From Copromyces sp. CBS 386.78 (taxonomy: Eukaryota > Ascomycota > Sordariomycetes > Sordariales > Sordariaceae), in contig MU839241.1 in the NCBI GenBank assembly GCA_030685235.1, positions 26,163 through 90,162 of the forward strand: a stretch of DNA of 64,000 bases, given 5' to 3'. Both the position numbers and the translations under genes were made by a program. Below, piece by piece: positions 8,891 to 21,899 of the stretch (the stretch's first letter is position 1; the number at the start of each line of letters is the position of its first letter). A model generated the notes under the pieces. That model made no database searches, had not been told where the DNA came from, and saw only the letters and a list, made by a program, of their open reading frames with translations.

Positions 8891-11367
8891 TGTTGAAGCT
8901 ATTCGCATCTTATCTTATCTTATCAAGATCTTATCTAGATCGTTCCCCACTTTAGGCATATATATAACTCGTAATCCTTACGATCACTCCCTCATCTTCT
9001 CTCTCTCTCTTCAATCAATCAAATATTCTACCCATCTTTATCTTACTCTATATCTTCCACTTCAACAAGTTATAAACCCGGATTACGCGCGCTCATTATT
9101 TACGAAAACGAATAAACTAAATTTATACCCTTTTCACCCTTTTCTCACCTTATCCTTTTCGCACTCAAATCTATCATCTCATAATACACAAAAACGCTAT
9201 ACGGCAACCGCTTAAACCGTACGCCCAAAACTTATTTTATTTCTATCGTATACGGACTACCCTATATCCTATACCTATAATACTAAAATATATATTCACG
9301 CTAAAATTAGCGTTCTTACTAAAATAATCGTTCGTCCGTACTTAATATAATCCTACCCTATTAATCCCGTCGAAAGATTTTTCGAAAGTAAAACGCTAAA
9401 AACGTACCCTACATTCAATATCGCTAAAATCGCACTTTTTAATACAAATCGGAATTAATACTTCGCCAAATCTATCTAAATTATTTCGGAGTAAATAAAA
9501 TTACTTATCTAATTATATTTTAATTAAAATATTTATTATAATTATCCGATTGGAAGCGTACCGGACATTACCTACCCTATAATTCGTTTTTGCAACTTAT
9601 CGTTTATTAGCTTAGCCTAATTGCGAAAATATACCGGAATAGCGTTACAAAATTCTATAACTGAATTATACCGCTTCGGGCTACTATCTACTCTTAATTT
9701 ACAAAATCTATTCTCAATTACCGAAACGTATAAATTCCCCCGGTAGACCTCCACAAATAAATATAATAATATTAAATAGGCGCGGTAATACCGAAAAGAC
9801 CCGGCAATCTTCGGCTTTATAATACTTATATTAATATAATCTCCGGCCTCGGCCTCTTTAGCCTATAACGGTCACCAAATATTTAAACCGTTATAATTTC
9901 CCTCGTTTCGCGCGCAAAATCCGTTCTATATACGCCGCAAAAACGTCTAACAATTCTACCTCTAATACGTCTTATATCCCTATTACTATTACTTTTTTAT
10001 TATTTATTTCTTTCCTATCTATACCCTTTATACTACTTTTACTACTAAATCCTACTAACTTATAAGGTTTTAAAATTATTACCCCTCTAAACTATTTACG
10101 TATTAATATTCAAATTTCCCAAATATTTAATTTGCAAACTTCTTACTCTATAAATTCTATAAATAATCTACAAAATTCCCCCGGTTACTAGAATTCTAAT
10201 AATTCTACTAATTACTCTAACTCCCAAAATTCTAGTAATTCTAAGAATAGTTTACTAAATCCTAGAATTTTAATAAATTCCAATAGAAATTCCCCCAACG
10301 CTCCTTCGGCAAATCCCCCGGCTATCCCACCAAATCTAGCTCTTCGTCGTTAAAGTACTTATTTAACGATATCTAATATAAATAATTTATTTATTAGAGC
10401 TAACAATATTATCAAATTCAACGGCGTAAATAATTAAATACGTTAGAAGAGGGATATTTCGGATTATATCCGTATAGCCGGCGAAGGTAAATTTTTCGAA
10501 TTAAACGCTCCGCCTAAAAAGGCTAACAATAAAATTAATATAACGTTTTAAGCTTAATAGTAAATATAGTACAAACTTTAATCTAAATACGTCACCTTTA
10601 TCGCCTACTATTACTATTCTATAAGCCGTAAACTTATCGAAGCCCCTAATAAACCGATTAAAAGGCTTAAAATTATTAAGCAAGAACTTAATATCCTTTA
10701 AAAGCGTTTTAACCCCAAAAATTCTACCAACTTTATTCGCTTCTACTACGAATTTTAGAACTTCATACTTTCCGACTATATTAATATATATAACTATACT
10801 AACTAATTCCGCCAATTAGCCGACGATTTACTAACGTTAAATAAAACTTACGCAATTCTAACGCTACTATTCAACTATAAATTCCTTTAAGGATTCGGCG
10901 AGAAATACAGCCTCTTTATTATAATTTACTTATAAAACCACAATCTACTTCCAGTCCGCGGGGTTACTGGTAATCAAACCTCCCCGGCGGTCGGCTTCGA
11001 CGATATAATTGAAGCAGCTGTCCGTACCGAGGAGCAATAGAAATCTAACTAAGAAGAAAAGGTGCTGTACGTAGCTAAGGCTACTATAGCCAAAGCCACC
11101 AAGAAGAAGAAGACCAAGACTTCCTGTAAGATTCCAACACCCATGGCAGCTTGAAGAGAGTCGATTCCCAACGTTGGGATCGAGGGGGAGTGTTGAAGCT
11201 ATTCGCATCTTATCTTATCTTATCAAGATCTTATCTAGATCGTTCCCCACTTTGGGCATGTATATAACTCGTGATCCTTACGATCACTCCCTCATCCTCT
11301 CTCTCTCTCTTCAATCAATCAAGCATTCTGCCCATCTTTGTCTTGCTCCATATCTTCCGCTTCAACA
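8891..11367 (+). mobile_element. deleted Ty1/copia-type LTR retrotransposon
   Basis: Two 177-bp LTRs (8891-9067 and 11191-11367) start TGTTGAAGC and end GCTTCAACA, with a 5-bp target duplication AGCAT. A polypurine tract (GGGATCGAGGGGGAG) abuts the right LTR. The interior is only 2.1 kb and heavily RIP-mutated up to about 10,940. After that it is normal and encodes a gag tail (VGFDDIIEAAVRTEEQ, EEKVLYVAKATIAKATKKKK). The same gag tail occurs, RIP-degraded, in the large element at 63.4 kb, so this is an internally deleted copy of that family with pol missing. The two LTRs differ only by transitions of the C:G to T:A kind, nearly all in the left LTR. Confidence 0.9.
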
Positions 11368-11372
11368 AGCAT
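11368..11372. repeat. target-site duplication AGCAT (right)
   Basis: Direct copy of 8886-8890. Confidence 0.9.
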
Positions 11373-11599
11373 ACCTTACTAACGGGCTCTGCCTCTTCGA
11401 GCATGCCAGTGTAGACCCTCTCGAGGGTCCCAGAAACGCTCCTGGACAGGAAGTAGGAGAGAATGCTGCCTAGGATGGTAATCCTGGCAGGGCCATTGGT
11501 GCGGATGAGGCACGTGTTCCTTGCGTGTATGTGGGTTGTAATAGTCACCGAATATACGTTGGCGGCTTCGCGTGTGAGGGAGAGGGAGAAAGACATCTT

Positions 11600-12100
11600 T
11601 GTTCACAGCATGTTAGCTTGTTGATTTTACAGCTTCTTGAGAGTTGTGGATGCCTGGGAATCACTTGACTTCGCGGGGTACTATCGCGTGACTTACCTTA
11701 CTTTGGTGACGCGACGCGGAGAAGGTGATTTCTGTGGTGAGGAGCTGGCGGTTTGGATGAAGACTGGGAGGAGATGGGAGTAGAGTGAAGCTCTTCGTCC
11801 TCTGCTTGTGTGATGTAAGCTGAGGTGTGCTTGGGTTGGTGAGATGGGAGAGCGGATTCAGTTGGATGTGGAAACGCGAAAGAGAGAAGTGACGCGATTG
11901 TGTGGGGAAAAGAAAAGAGAGAAGAGAAAAACCACGGCAGCGAACGGAAGATGAACTGGCACAGCCGGTGAGGGGCAAGATCAGGGAGTGGATACCTCTA
12001 CGGAACAAAAGTTCTATTATCCGCAGACGTTGTAATGGCTTATTGATGTCCGGAGGGATCGGTGACCAGCAGAGTAGGCCCAAGTGGGCTACAGTCCAGC
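11600..12100 (-). promoter_or_regulatory. 5' leader/promoter of the interrupted gene
   Basis: The minus strand is strongly CT-rich and lacks sustained coding bias. A GTAAGTCAC donor near 11,690 and an AACAAAG acceptor just before the ATG at 11596 look like a leader intron with a CTAAC-type branch sequence. Confidence 0.35.
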
Positions 12101-13668
12101 CTTTCTTTAGGCGAAAGGTAGGTAATTTTGGATACCGTCCCTGATTGTAGTCGCGCCATTCTTTTCGAATATGGGATTAAACCTGGTCCCTCTTTTCTAC
12201 CTGACGGATATACGCTGTGCCTCGAGCCCGTTTAGTTCATGTTCCATTGATCCTTTTTGCGCGCCGCCATGCTGTTTGTTGAGCCTTCTGGTTGTAGTAG
12301 GCGTCGAGAAGTTGCGGTATGCTACGGGAGATTCCGATATTTCGCTGACTGACTATAGCTAACGGATGTATTGTAATTAGTGGCAAGAAGATAGTAAGTT
12401 GCATGACATGACGTTGAAATGTGTCCACATCCGCGATTCGCGCAATAGAGGTATATCTAACGCGGCCCCCAACGGGCTCGCGTGTTGTTAGTGTAGTAAC
12501 ACTTATTCGGCTAATTTTCGGGACTTGTGTACATGTATTCAGCGCGCTTTGCCATGTCCCTGCTCCCTAACATGCAACTTGTCCCCCACCCGTCCTGCGT
12601 GCCAGTAAATGCCGGCAATATATGCAACGGGCTTCCGCTGCCGTCGGCGTGGGTGCATGTCTTTATTTTCGCCCAACTTGCGTACTAACTTCTATATGCA
12701 AATACGCACATCCTCCGATCAGTCCACGTTTTGCAAGGAAATATACATCCGGGCCACGCAAAAGAGAAAATGCACAACAGGAAAATGCGACAGAATCCCC
12801 TTGGAGAAGCAAGATATTTCAAAGAAAAACGCAATGGACTTCCGGTGCATTGGAATGTTGTTTTACACACCTGTTATCCTCCTGGTTCTTCGTCCTACCT
12901 CGTTTTATAGTCGCAATGGAGTTAGGATGCATGGTGGCACAGTCGTTTGCAATGATTTTGTTCACAAACAGCGGCGGATGCGTGGAATCAAAACCTATAA
13001 TATAACATAATCAGTGTTACCGTTTGCAATGCAGTATATACGATAGCGCAGTAGCCGGGGCACCAATGGGTCTCACTGGTGCTATATTCATAGTGTGCAA
13101 AAGGGCGGCGCACTGGAACAAGGGGGTTGATGTTGGTGGGGAGAACATTGAAGGAAACCCAAGGTGCAAATTAAGTCAGATTAAATGTTGGGAGGAGATA
13201 GGATGAAAGAGCGGGGAAAAAAACAAGAATGTGCCATAGAAAGGCGGAAAGGAGGGCACGGAGGGGTTCAGGGCATTCAGTCCATTGCGGCTGTAGCACT
13301 GCCAGGAAAGAGCGACGCCCGGTCTGGAGATGCCCCTCCATCCAGCCCACCTGATGTTTATTACCGAAGGAGCATTGGACGTTCACATTTTGTCATAACG
13401 AAGAAAACGCACGCATGGCTGATATTAGAATGTTCCTTCTTCAAATTGTCGATCTCCCTCAGTGGGAGACATTTCGGGAATTGTACATAACACGATCATC
13501 AACCTATAGAAACCCTACGCAGTTGGTGGGTTGACAGCGCATTTTAGCGGGTAACCTTGACCCTGAAAGCGGACTGTCCAATTTCTGTGCCATCAAACGT
13601 ACCTTCTAGATAGTTCCCGTCACGTCGTGACGAACACAAGCTGAACAACCCTGCCCCAAGTAATGATA
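12101..13668. other. intergenic, no supported gene
   Basis: Only short overlapping frames occur on both strands (the longest about 130 codons, at 12.6-13.0 kb, in two forward frames at once). None shows a motif or a consistent frame. Confidence 0.5.
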
Positions 13669-15895
13669 TCAAGAATCAGATGTCCCCCCCGCTCTTGGAA
13701 CCACCCAAAACAATCCCTCTCCGCCGCCCTCGACATCCGTCTCTCCCTCAAGCTCAGCATCCTCAGCGGCAGCCTCCAAGATTGGATTCGGCGAGTACTT
13801 CGCCACCCAAGCCTTCGGGAACATTTCCTCTTCATTGATAGAACCTCCTGCCGGCGCTGCCGCCGACAATTGCTTCTGAGCAAGCGCCAAGTGTTCACGA
13901 TATGGGTGATACCCCAGTTCTGGCTGTTCTGGAATCTCTCCATCCGTTGGAGAAGTGGCTGCCCTCGGAGGTGTCCGTCGAAACAACTTCAGCAGAGATA
14001 TCTTGAAGGCATGCCAGTGTTGCGCCTTCTCCCCATATTCCTCCCATTCTGGCTCAACCTGACGCTGTTGTCGTCTCGGCTGCCTATCCGGATGTGCCCC
14101 CTCTTCCATCAACTTCGGCATCACGAGAACATGCTCCCAGAGCGAAGCAGTTACCATCCACTTCAGGCGATCTGAGCTCGTTTGAGAGGTCCCCGTGTCG
14201 TTGCTTTGAGAGTGGCGCACCTCATCATCAATCCTGAGGAGATTCTTTCCTTCTTCGGTATATGCGAGAATTCGATGCAGGTCTTTGTGCAAGACGGTAA
14301 CTTGTATAGATGCCGCTTGCTTGCTCAGCTCTGCTGTAGAAACCCCAGGTTGGAAATCATCGTTATCAGGTAGAGCCCTCATGAGAATGAATGGGTAGCA
14401 GTCCTTGATGCGTTGAGCCAATGTCGATAGTTTTTGTTGGCAAAGGTCGTTGAGGTCTATCGAGAGATCGTCAAGGGCAGCCCCAACAGGATCCTGCCAT
14501 AATGCCAGGACCTCACACAAAGCTAGCTCCAACAGTGACAACGGGCGGCCGTTGCGGGCGGAAGCAAAGCCACGCGTCTCGTGCAGATGGATGATGTTGA
14601 GAAGAAACGATAGCTTTTCCATGTGAGCTACCGATCCTCCAGCATTTCGGTCCTTGTATTGTGTCAGCATCGTGTTAAACAGGGCCTTTGACCTTCGCAT
14701 CGGCGAAGCACTTGCAGCAGGCCGACCGAAGATGTAGTCAACCTCCTTTTCACAGAGGTCTTCAGCTGCAAGGAACGAGTTTTCCCAGTTCTCCCTGATT
14801 CTGGCCGTAATCCTGGTGCGATCGATAGATAGTAGAGGTAGTCTTCCAAGTTTGCCTTCGCAGAAGGCTTGAATGTCGTCGTGCGTGAACCTCTCCATAG
14901 AGAGGGTCGGAACCTTGAGCACACCTACCAAGGTTTTCCCGGGTGGAAGGTAGAGAGACTTAGACTGATGCCATCCGTAGAATTCACCTTCAGGTCTCGC
15001 TGACACACAGACCTTGACTCCTTCGACGCCTGCTAGGCTTTTGATGAACGCATGGCATTCTTTGTCAAACCCGCTCACTCCGTCGAGGAAGATGTAGACC
15101 GGACCCGATTTCTGAACCTCTTTCAAAGCTTTTTTCAGAGTGTCCCTGAGCAAGACTGACGCCCATGCCTCCTCATCCGCGTCACCCCTTGCCCCGTCAC
15201 AACCGCTGGCAGTGTAAGCCTCGGAAAAACATTGAGAGACATCAGCCGGGAACCTCCTGACCAGTTGCAGAAGAAGATTCTGCAGCATGCCTTGGAAACT
15301 GTACTGCACCCTATGCTGATCTGGCCCATTGCATGCATGAAGAAGTGGCTGACCACAAAAACATCCGGCAGCCATGGCTTCGATCTATCCACACACATCT
15401 CGGGATTTCGTGTCAGTTGTGCAACAAGGGCCTTCATCAAGACACTTTTGCCACTTCCGGGGTGCCCGAAAATCCAGTATATGTTGGCTTTGGTGGATGC
15501 GGACTTCAACCAAGCAGTGAATGCAGCGTATGGCTTGGTTGTTTGACCTGACGCTCTTTCTCTCTGATCAATCAGTTCATCGGTACGTACCAAGATCCAT
15601 TCGAAGGTGCCTGGTAATGGATTAGGAACCATAGAAAGCCGGGAATCCTCGTCTGCAAACTTGTAGCTGTGAAGAATGTCATTTCTGAGGATTTCTGGTA
15701 TTTTCGAGTAGTATCCGCGCCCAGGCTTTTGTCCGGGACACGGAGTACCCTCTTTGACGGGAAAGGCGTTTGCTGTGTCCGTTGAGGCGTTGATCGATTG
15801 AGAATATCTTCGTACGACAACCCCCAAGGCCTTTTCCAAGGCTTCCAATGCCTTATACGGAGTTATTTTCTCTTCGAGGTTATCGCCTTGAAGGT
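13669..15895 (-). pseudogene. NACHT-domain NLR-type protein, main part, cut by a transposon
   Basis: The order of blocks is that of fungal NLR/STAND proteins. A TFEWIL segment and WLKSASTKANIYWIFGHPGS lead into Walker A (GHPGSGKS, about 15444-15467). They are followed by VVSHFFMHA, GMLQNLLLQL, a Walker B-like VYIFLDGVSGFD (about 15070-15100) and VCVSARPE. A C-terminal helical region then contains SARNGRPLSLLELALCE and RLKWMVTASLWEHVLVMPK. Between VVSHFFMHAMG and QYSFQGMLQN the frame shifts by one base (15310-15345), so the protein is broken unless this is a sequencing error. The 5' end runs without a stop into the terminal repeat of the 12-kb element; the start codon is at 27906 on its far side. 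By family, NACHT is an oligomerising NTPase used in heterokaryon incompatibility and related recognition. No repeat domain is seen at the C terminus. Confidence 0.8.
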
Positions 15896-16099
15896 TACCA
15901 TAGCGGAAAAATGTAGCTGGCCTCTGCAGCAGATGGGAGATTCTGTGGAAGATGAAAGCGTTTCGCCCAGTAAAGGCATCTTGTCCAGATTTATCGTCTG
16001 GGCCAGACGCCTGAGGAGAGCTTCTAATTAGCTAAGAACTTCTATTCCTTTCTCCCCCTAAAGGAGTATACTAAAGGCTCAAATTTCAACTATAATTTA

Positions 16100-19000
16100 C
16101 AGCGAGGTCTATCGAGCGCACAAACCTCTTCGAAAAAGCCCCTAAATATAACCGCCAATATTAACAATATAATTATCGCTTATAGTAATTATATTAAAAA
16201 GTACGGACTATAATATTTACCCTATTAATTAATTGCGCTACAGTATGTACTAACCGCCTAGGGTAATACCTAATTAGGCCGTACAATTAAAATTATTACG
16301 AAATTATAGTACTTAATTAGGCTGTACAATTAAAGCTATTACGAAATTACAATTGCGTATTAACTTTTTCGATATACTTGCGTATTAATCGAATAATATA
16401 ATAATAATATATATGTATAGACGTGAAAATTAATATAAATTAGGAAATAGAATAATGGGATAATCCGTTTTTTTTATTCGTTCGTATTATAATATTAAGA
16501 CTAAAGGTAAAAGGGGCGGGGGTTACTGTAACGATGAATTATAATTATTAAAGGAATTTCTATTAATGGACGAGCTAATTGCGAAATCTTTACTTAGAAG
16601 TATAAAAGGTAGTCTAATTACTTAATATAGATTGTAGTCGGTACGGTCTTTTAATATTAGTATATAATCCGATTGTTTTAGTAATAATAATTGTAATATT
16701 ATAATATAGATTTATTATTGCTGTAGGTTTAGATATAATTGGTATGGTATAGAGTGATGCGCTTATTATAAAAATTTATAGGATTAATAGATTTATTAAC
16801 GATTAGATTGTCGAAGTTGAAATCTTTTTAATAATATTAATTAAAAAAGCGAAATATAATATTACCCTTCTTATTACGTTTACCCCTAATAATTCTTCGG
16901 CCGCCTTTAATAAGACCGGTAAATATATCTGCGGGCGGGCTATTAGTAATGCTAAAAGTACTAAGAATACGGCTATTACGAAATTAGGACCGTATATTAA
17001 TATAATTTAAATTAGGCGTAGCCGATATTTAATGGGATACGGCCTTACCTCCTTTAATTAAATTCCGGGTAAATATAATTTATTATAAAGGGGTACTTAT
17101 AGGGTTAATAGATTAGTTAATACTATATACCTTCGATGCGGCAATATTCTGGGTAAATAATGCCCTAGGCTGAAATTTCCGGGTAGAAGAGGTATTTAAA
17201 GGTTCGGGAATATTTGTTTTAGCGGGTATAATAATAGCCGGCGGCGGCGGCGGCGGAGGGGTAGGGAAAGATAATGGCGCTAGTTTAATCGGACTTAGCC
17301 GGTGCTTAAATAATTTCTTTAGCGAAATTTACTTGGGTGTGCCGAAAGTAATGGTTGGCTTAGTTAATTTAGGCAGTAAATGCGGCGATAATTGCGGCGG
17401 GGAAGATAATTCGGATGATTCTATAATACGGGTAGTAGTACGGGTAGCCTCTTCTTTATTAGCCTTTTCCTTTATAAGCCGAATAGCCTCCTCCCTAGTA
17501 GTACGGGCAACTTCCTCTTTAGCAATATAGGTAGCAACCTCTTCTTAAGTAATACGAATAGCAGCCTCTTCTTTCTCTTTAGTAGTACGGGTAGTAATAT
17601 TTTTATCGGCTTTCTCCTTTATAAGCCGAGTAGCCTCTTTTTAAATAGTACGAGTAGTAGCCTCTTCTTAAGTAGCGTAGGCAGCAGCCTCTCTAGTAAG
17701 CCGAATAGCCTCCTCTTAAATAGTACGGGCAATAGCCTCTCTAGTAAGCCGAGCAGCCTCCTTTTTGTCGGCATTCTCTTTTACAATACGGGAAGCCTCT
17801 TCTTTAGTAAGCCGAATAGCCTCCTCTTTCTCTTTAGTAATATAGGCACCTTCCTCTCTTATTTCGGCATTCTCTTTTACAAGCCGGGTAGTATCTTCTT
17901 AAATAATACGAGAAGCCTCCTCTTTAGTAAGCCGAGCAGCCTCCTCTTTCTCCTTAGTAATATAGGCACTTTCCTCTCTTATTTTTTAATATTCAGCTTC
18001 TTTTTGGGCTGCTCTCTTCTATACCCTTTCCGCTTCCTCCCTATTATTGTAGTATATCCTTATAATAAAATAATAGGTATTATTAATATATATAGATTTC
18101 TATTCCTAAATTTAGAACTCTAAGTAAAAGCCTTTATCGACTTTCGCTTTATTTTTATTAAATTTATTAATATATACCTTATAATTAATAGTATAAATCC
18201 GGCGGATATCTTTAAGGAATTCGAAAAATAAAGTTTTAAATTTCTTTTAGGGAATTAAATTAAGCGGTAGAGAAGATTCGTTATATAAACGCCGAAGATA
18301 ATACAAAATATTATTACCTTTAATTATTTAATCGATATTATAATTATTATATTAGGTATCGATATATTCGTCGAACTAAATAATAATATTATAAAGGAAA
18401 TTATATTATAATAATTTAAATTCTATTTCGGTATTAATCTTCTTTTACCTTTTAATTTCTATCTTAGGCGACGGAGGTCCTTTAAGCGAAGGAGACTTCT
18501 AAAGCGAAAGAAACAACGGAAATTCCTCGATAATAGGGGACAACTCTCTAATTAGGTCGGGAATCGGTTTTATTGTAAGTAGTTCGGTAATAATTATACC
18601 CTTTTATTTTAATATTTCCTAAGCTTTTATTTTATATTGGGGTATAAGAACGTTCTTAATATAATCTAATCTCTTTAATATATCGATATTATTATTTTTC
18701 GAAACCTTATTACCCGCCCGGTAAAATTCGTCGTCTAATGAATCCGAAATAGAATATAGTTATATACGAAATATTTCTATATTTTCGGATTGGACAAATA
18801 TATTATATATAGTATGTGTAATATCGAGAGGGGATGAGGGCGGGGATAATTTTAAATACGAAGAGGTTTTAATAATAGGCAATTCGGTAATTAGTATAAG
18901 TTTTAGTCTATACGGTCTAAAGTTAGGAGGAAGTATTAGAGTCTTTTTAACTGCCTTTTTAATAGATCCGGGGGCGGGTATACTCTTAGGCTTCGGCTAC

Positions 19001-20750
19001 GGTACTTATAGAGGAGGGATTAGTATAATTATAGGCGGTTTAAATAGGGTATTCTTTAAATACTATATATATCGCTTTAACCTTATGAAAAATTCGTCGA
19101 AAGTATAGGCTGTAATTAATATTTCGATATATTTAAATAGAGTACTTTTCTATAGCCGTAATATAGGATCCTTTATTTACTTATTGAACTAAGATGTGAT
19201 TTCGGCGTACTAGTTTTATATTATAGTTAACTTCTGCGGTAATATTATTAATAATTATTTCTTTCTAGACGATGGCGGGGGGTCCGGAATCGGCGATTTA
19301 GTCTATGAGCGTTATTATTTTTATTGAACGAATAATTTATTAGAAGGCTTGGAGGTATCCGGCTCGTTAAAAGGGTTTAGGATATTAATATTTGTGATTT
19401 AGCTATTATTATTTAATTGCTTATATATATCGTTATTATTATTACCGATATTAAAATCTCTATATACGCTGTTTATTATAGTATCCGATAAATTGTCCGA
19501 CGATAATAGAGAGGATGCCTCTAGGGGTAGGGTATAAGATATACTATATTAATCCCAATATACGGTAAGATTAAATTGGGTTTCGATAGCTAGTATTAAT
19601 ATAAATATATTTTCGTATTAAATAAACGTGTCTAATTCGACTTTACGAAGGGCTAGGTAGATAGACAAGTTTTAAAATACTTTAGTAGTTTCCTTACGCG
19701 GATCTTTTAATTTAAATTATTTTAATAATTTATATACGAATTTAATGTATTTACAACCCTTTTTAATTATATTCCTACGTTTAAATATATAAACTTAAGT
19801 AATTTTATGTAGCGTTTTAATATAAATCTTCCGAAGAAAAAAGTATTTAAGAAAAGTACGGTCCGTAAAATTCTCTTCCTAATTTAGATATAGTATAATA
19901 AATAAGAATAAGTACGAATAGAATAATTTATTAAATTTAACGTACGCCCAATTTTTAATATATTCGATATTGTTGTTGTCGAAATACCTTTCCTTATTTA
20001 AGTTTGCGTAGTTAATATAAAACCGAAAATCGGTTTTAAAATCCTAGGTCTAGTTTATAATTATCTTATAAAACTGATTCTATATTATTTCTTATTTATA
20101 TATTCCGAACCTTTCTAATATATAAATATATAAATTAAGAAATATTGCGCTAAGTGTTAAGATATTGGGAAAGACGGCGTAGGTAATAGAAATTAATAAT
20201 ATATTCGAATAATATACAAAAAAGACCTTTTAGTTGAAGGGGTCGATTTAATTCTTTATTTTATTTAATTTATCTTTAAATAAGTTAGTTAGGTTACGCC
20301 TCTATTTAATATTCGTTAGGTGAAAATTAATAAGGACGAACTTTTTAAAATTAGATCGCTTAAATAGGCGGAATACGTTAGGGTAGGATTTGTATAGCTA
20401 CTTATATAGAAGTATACGAATTAATTAAATATAAAGCAACGGGTAGTTAATATATTGAAATAATGTAATAAGACCTATTTAATAGTATGCTTCTCCTTAT
20501 TCCTACGTAAGATTGAATTAGTTGTAATAGGTTTACGCCGAGTAGGCTTAACCGGAGTACGGAGTAATAATTGTTTATATCGTTTTAATATTCGTTTTAA
20601 ATTTAATATATTAGCCGTAATAGTATTAGATATATAGTTTATATTCGATTCGTCTGCCGGTATAATTATAAGTATTTATTATATTGCGTTGTATTATTAG
20701 GACTAGGTTTAGGGTAATTGCGAAATGCCGGTTTATGCTTATTAATGTAA
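16100..20750 (-). pseudogene. decayed coiled-coil ORF in the 12-kb element
   Basis: The minus strand can be followed for long stretches broken mainly by TAA/TAG, the outcome expected of RIP on CAA, CAG and TGG codons. Between about 18,060 and 17,430 it encodes an imperfect repeat of REEAxRLxKEEA-type units, an obvious long coiled coil, followed by a Pro-rich segment (TPPPPPPPA near 17,240). The region further upstream (20.7-18.1 kb) is coding-like (TPVKPTRRKPITTNSILRRN) but unrecognised. Its place opposite a transposase gene suggests an accessory DNA-binding protein of the element. That is inference. Confidence 0.4.
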
Positions 20751-21899
20751 TTGGTTAATAAATATTGAATAATGATGTATTATTTTTTATATTACTTATT
20801 TAAGTCGTCGTAATGTTTTAATATATATGTTTACTAGTTGTACTACCTTTAGTGCGCGATGGGGGTAGTGGGACGCTTTCGTTGTCTTTTATAATGGTAG
20901 CGATTGTAGTACGTATAAGATTTAGTTATTATTGTTAGTAAATATTTTTAGGGATAGATGAGATGGAGATAGAGGTTTTTTATTTTTGCGGGTTGATAGA
21001 AAAAGATTTTATAAGTGTAATTTGTACGTTGTTTTAGTAATGCTATTTATTTAACGGGTAATAAATAGTAGATTAGTAGATAAAAGGTATTAGTAAATTG
21101 CTTTACGGTACTTCGTTTATTTGCTTTATTGCGTTGCGTTTAGTAGGTTGGTAAAGTGAAGTGAATAGGCGAATAATAAGGTAAATAATTGTGCGTAGGT
21201 TTACCGCCTTGCTTAAATTACTTTAATATTCCGATTTCTAGTTAATAAAAATTAGAAAAGTCTTTTACTTACGACGATCGAAGCTTATAATATCGTTGCG
21301 TCAATTTACGTCGCGTTTCGCGTAAATTAAATAGGGAAATAAGGAGATTTCCTAAAGCGTAGGCCTCGCCTACCAGGTAGGAAATATTACTGCAATCTAA
21401 ATTTAGGCGATTAGTAAAACGATAATAACGAAGATTATATTTAATATATTAACGAGTAATAACCCGGTTAGGATATTACAATAATAGACTTCGTATTATC
21501 TCTTCCGAATTATTATAATAATGTTGATTTTTTAATTGAAGAGCCGGTCGTTAAGCTGATTGTAGAGGGCGATAATATAATATAAAGTATCGAATAGATA
21601 GTTAGGTCGAATATATTGCCGTTATTAATTAGCGATTAAGGATGGAAGATGGAGTTTAAGTTTAATGAGGACGATAGTAAATTCGAGGCTCCCTTCGTTT
21701 TTTGTAGATAAAATTAATTTAGAATTGGTTTTAATTTTTATTAATGTCGAAGAATTCTGAATTAGTAATTTTGAAAATATTATAGCTTATGCGACGTAGT
21801 CTGGTATATTATTCGATAATATATTAGGTGTTGAAGATTACGAGGATTATATTATTGTCGTAGTAGATTTTAAATTATTTAACGAAATTAATATATTGG

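Larger units (their letters stand above)
8690..11596 (-). pseudogene. small gene interrupted by an LTR element
   Basis: The minus-strand ATG at 11596 opens a frame of about 74 codons (MSFSLSLTREAANVYSV to LEEAEPVSK) that runs into the LTR element. On the far side a frame beginning ATGCTCGTTATTACG runs to a stop at 8690 with a Gln-rich then Glu-rich tail (EEEEEEYTPPSP). Removing the element and one AGCAT copy brings the halves together but one frame apart, so either an unseen short intron or a later indel exists. Upstream, 11600-11950 has a CT-rich leader with a plausible intron (GTAAGTCACGCG to ACAAAG just before the ATG), which supports a real gene. The product is not recognised. Confidence 0.45.

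Noticed and set aside
11661..12083. 140-codon reverse frame rich in Ser and Pro
   Set aside because: It is the pyrimidine-rich leader of the interrupted gene; there is no motif and it crosses a likely leader intron.
12609..13010. Two overlapping forward frames of about 130 codons
   Set aside because: Both frames are open over the same bases with no motif or bias to favour either.
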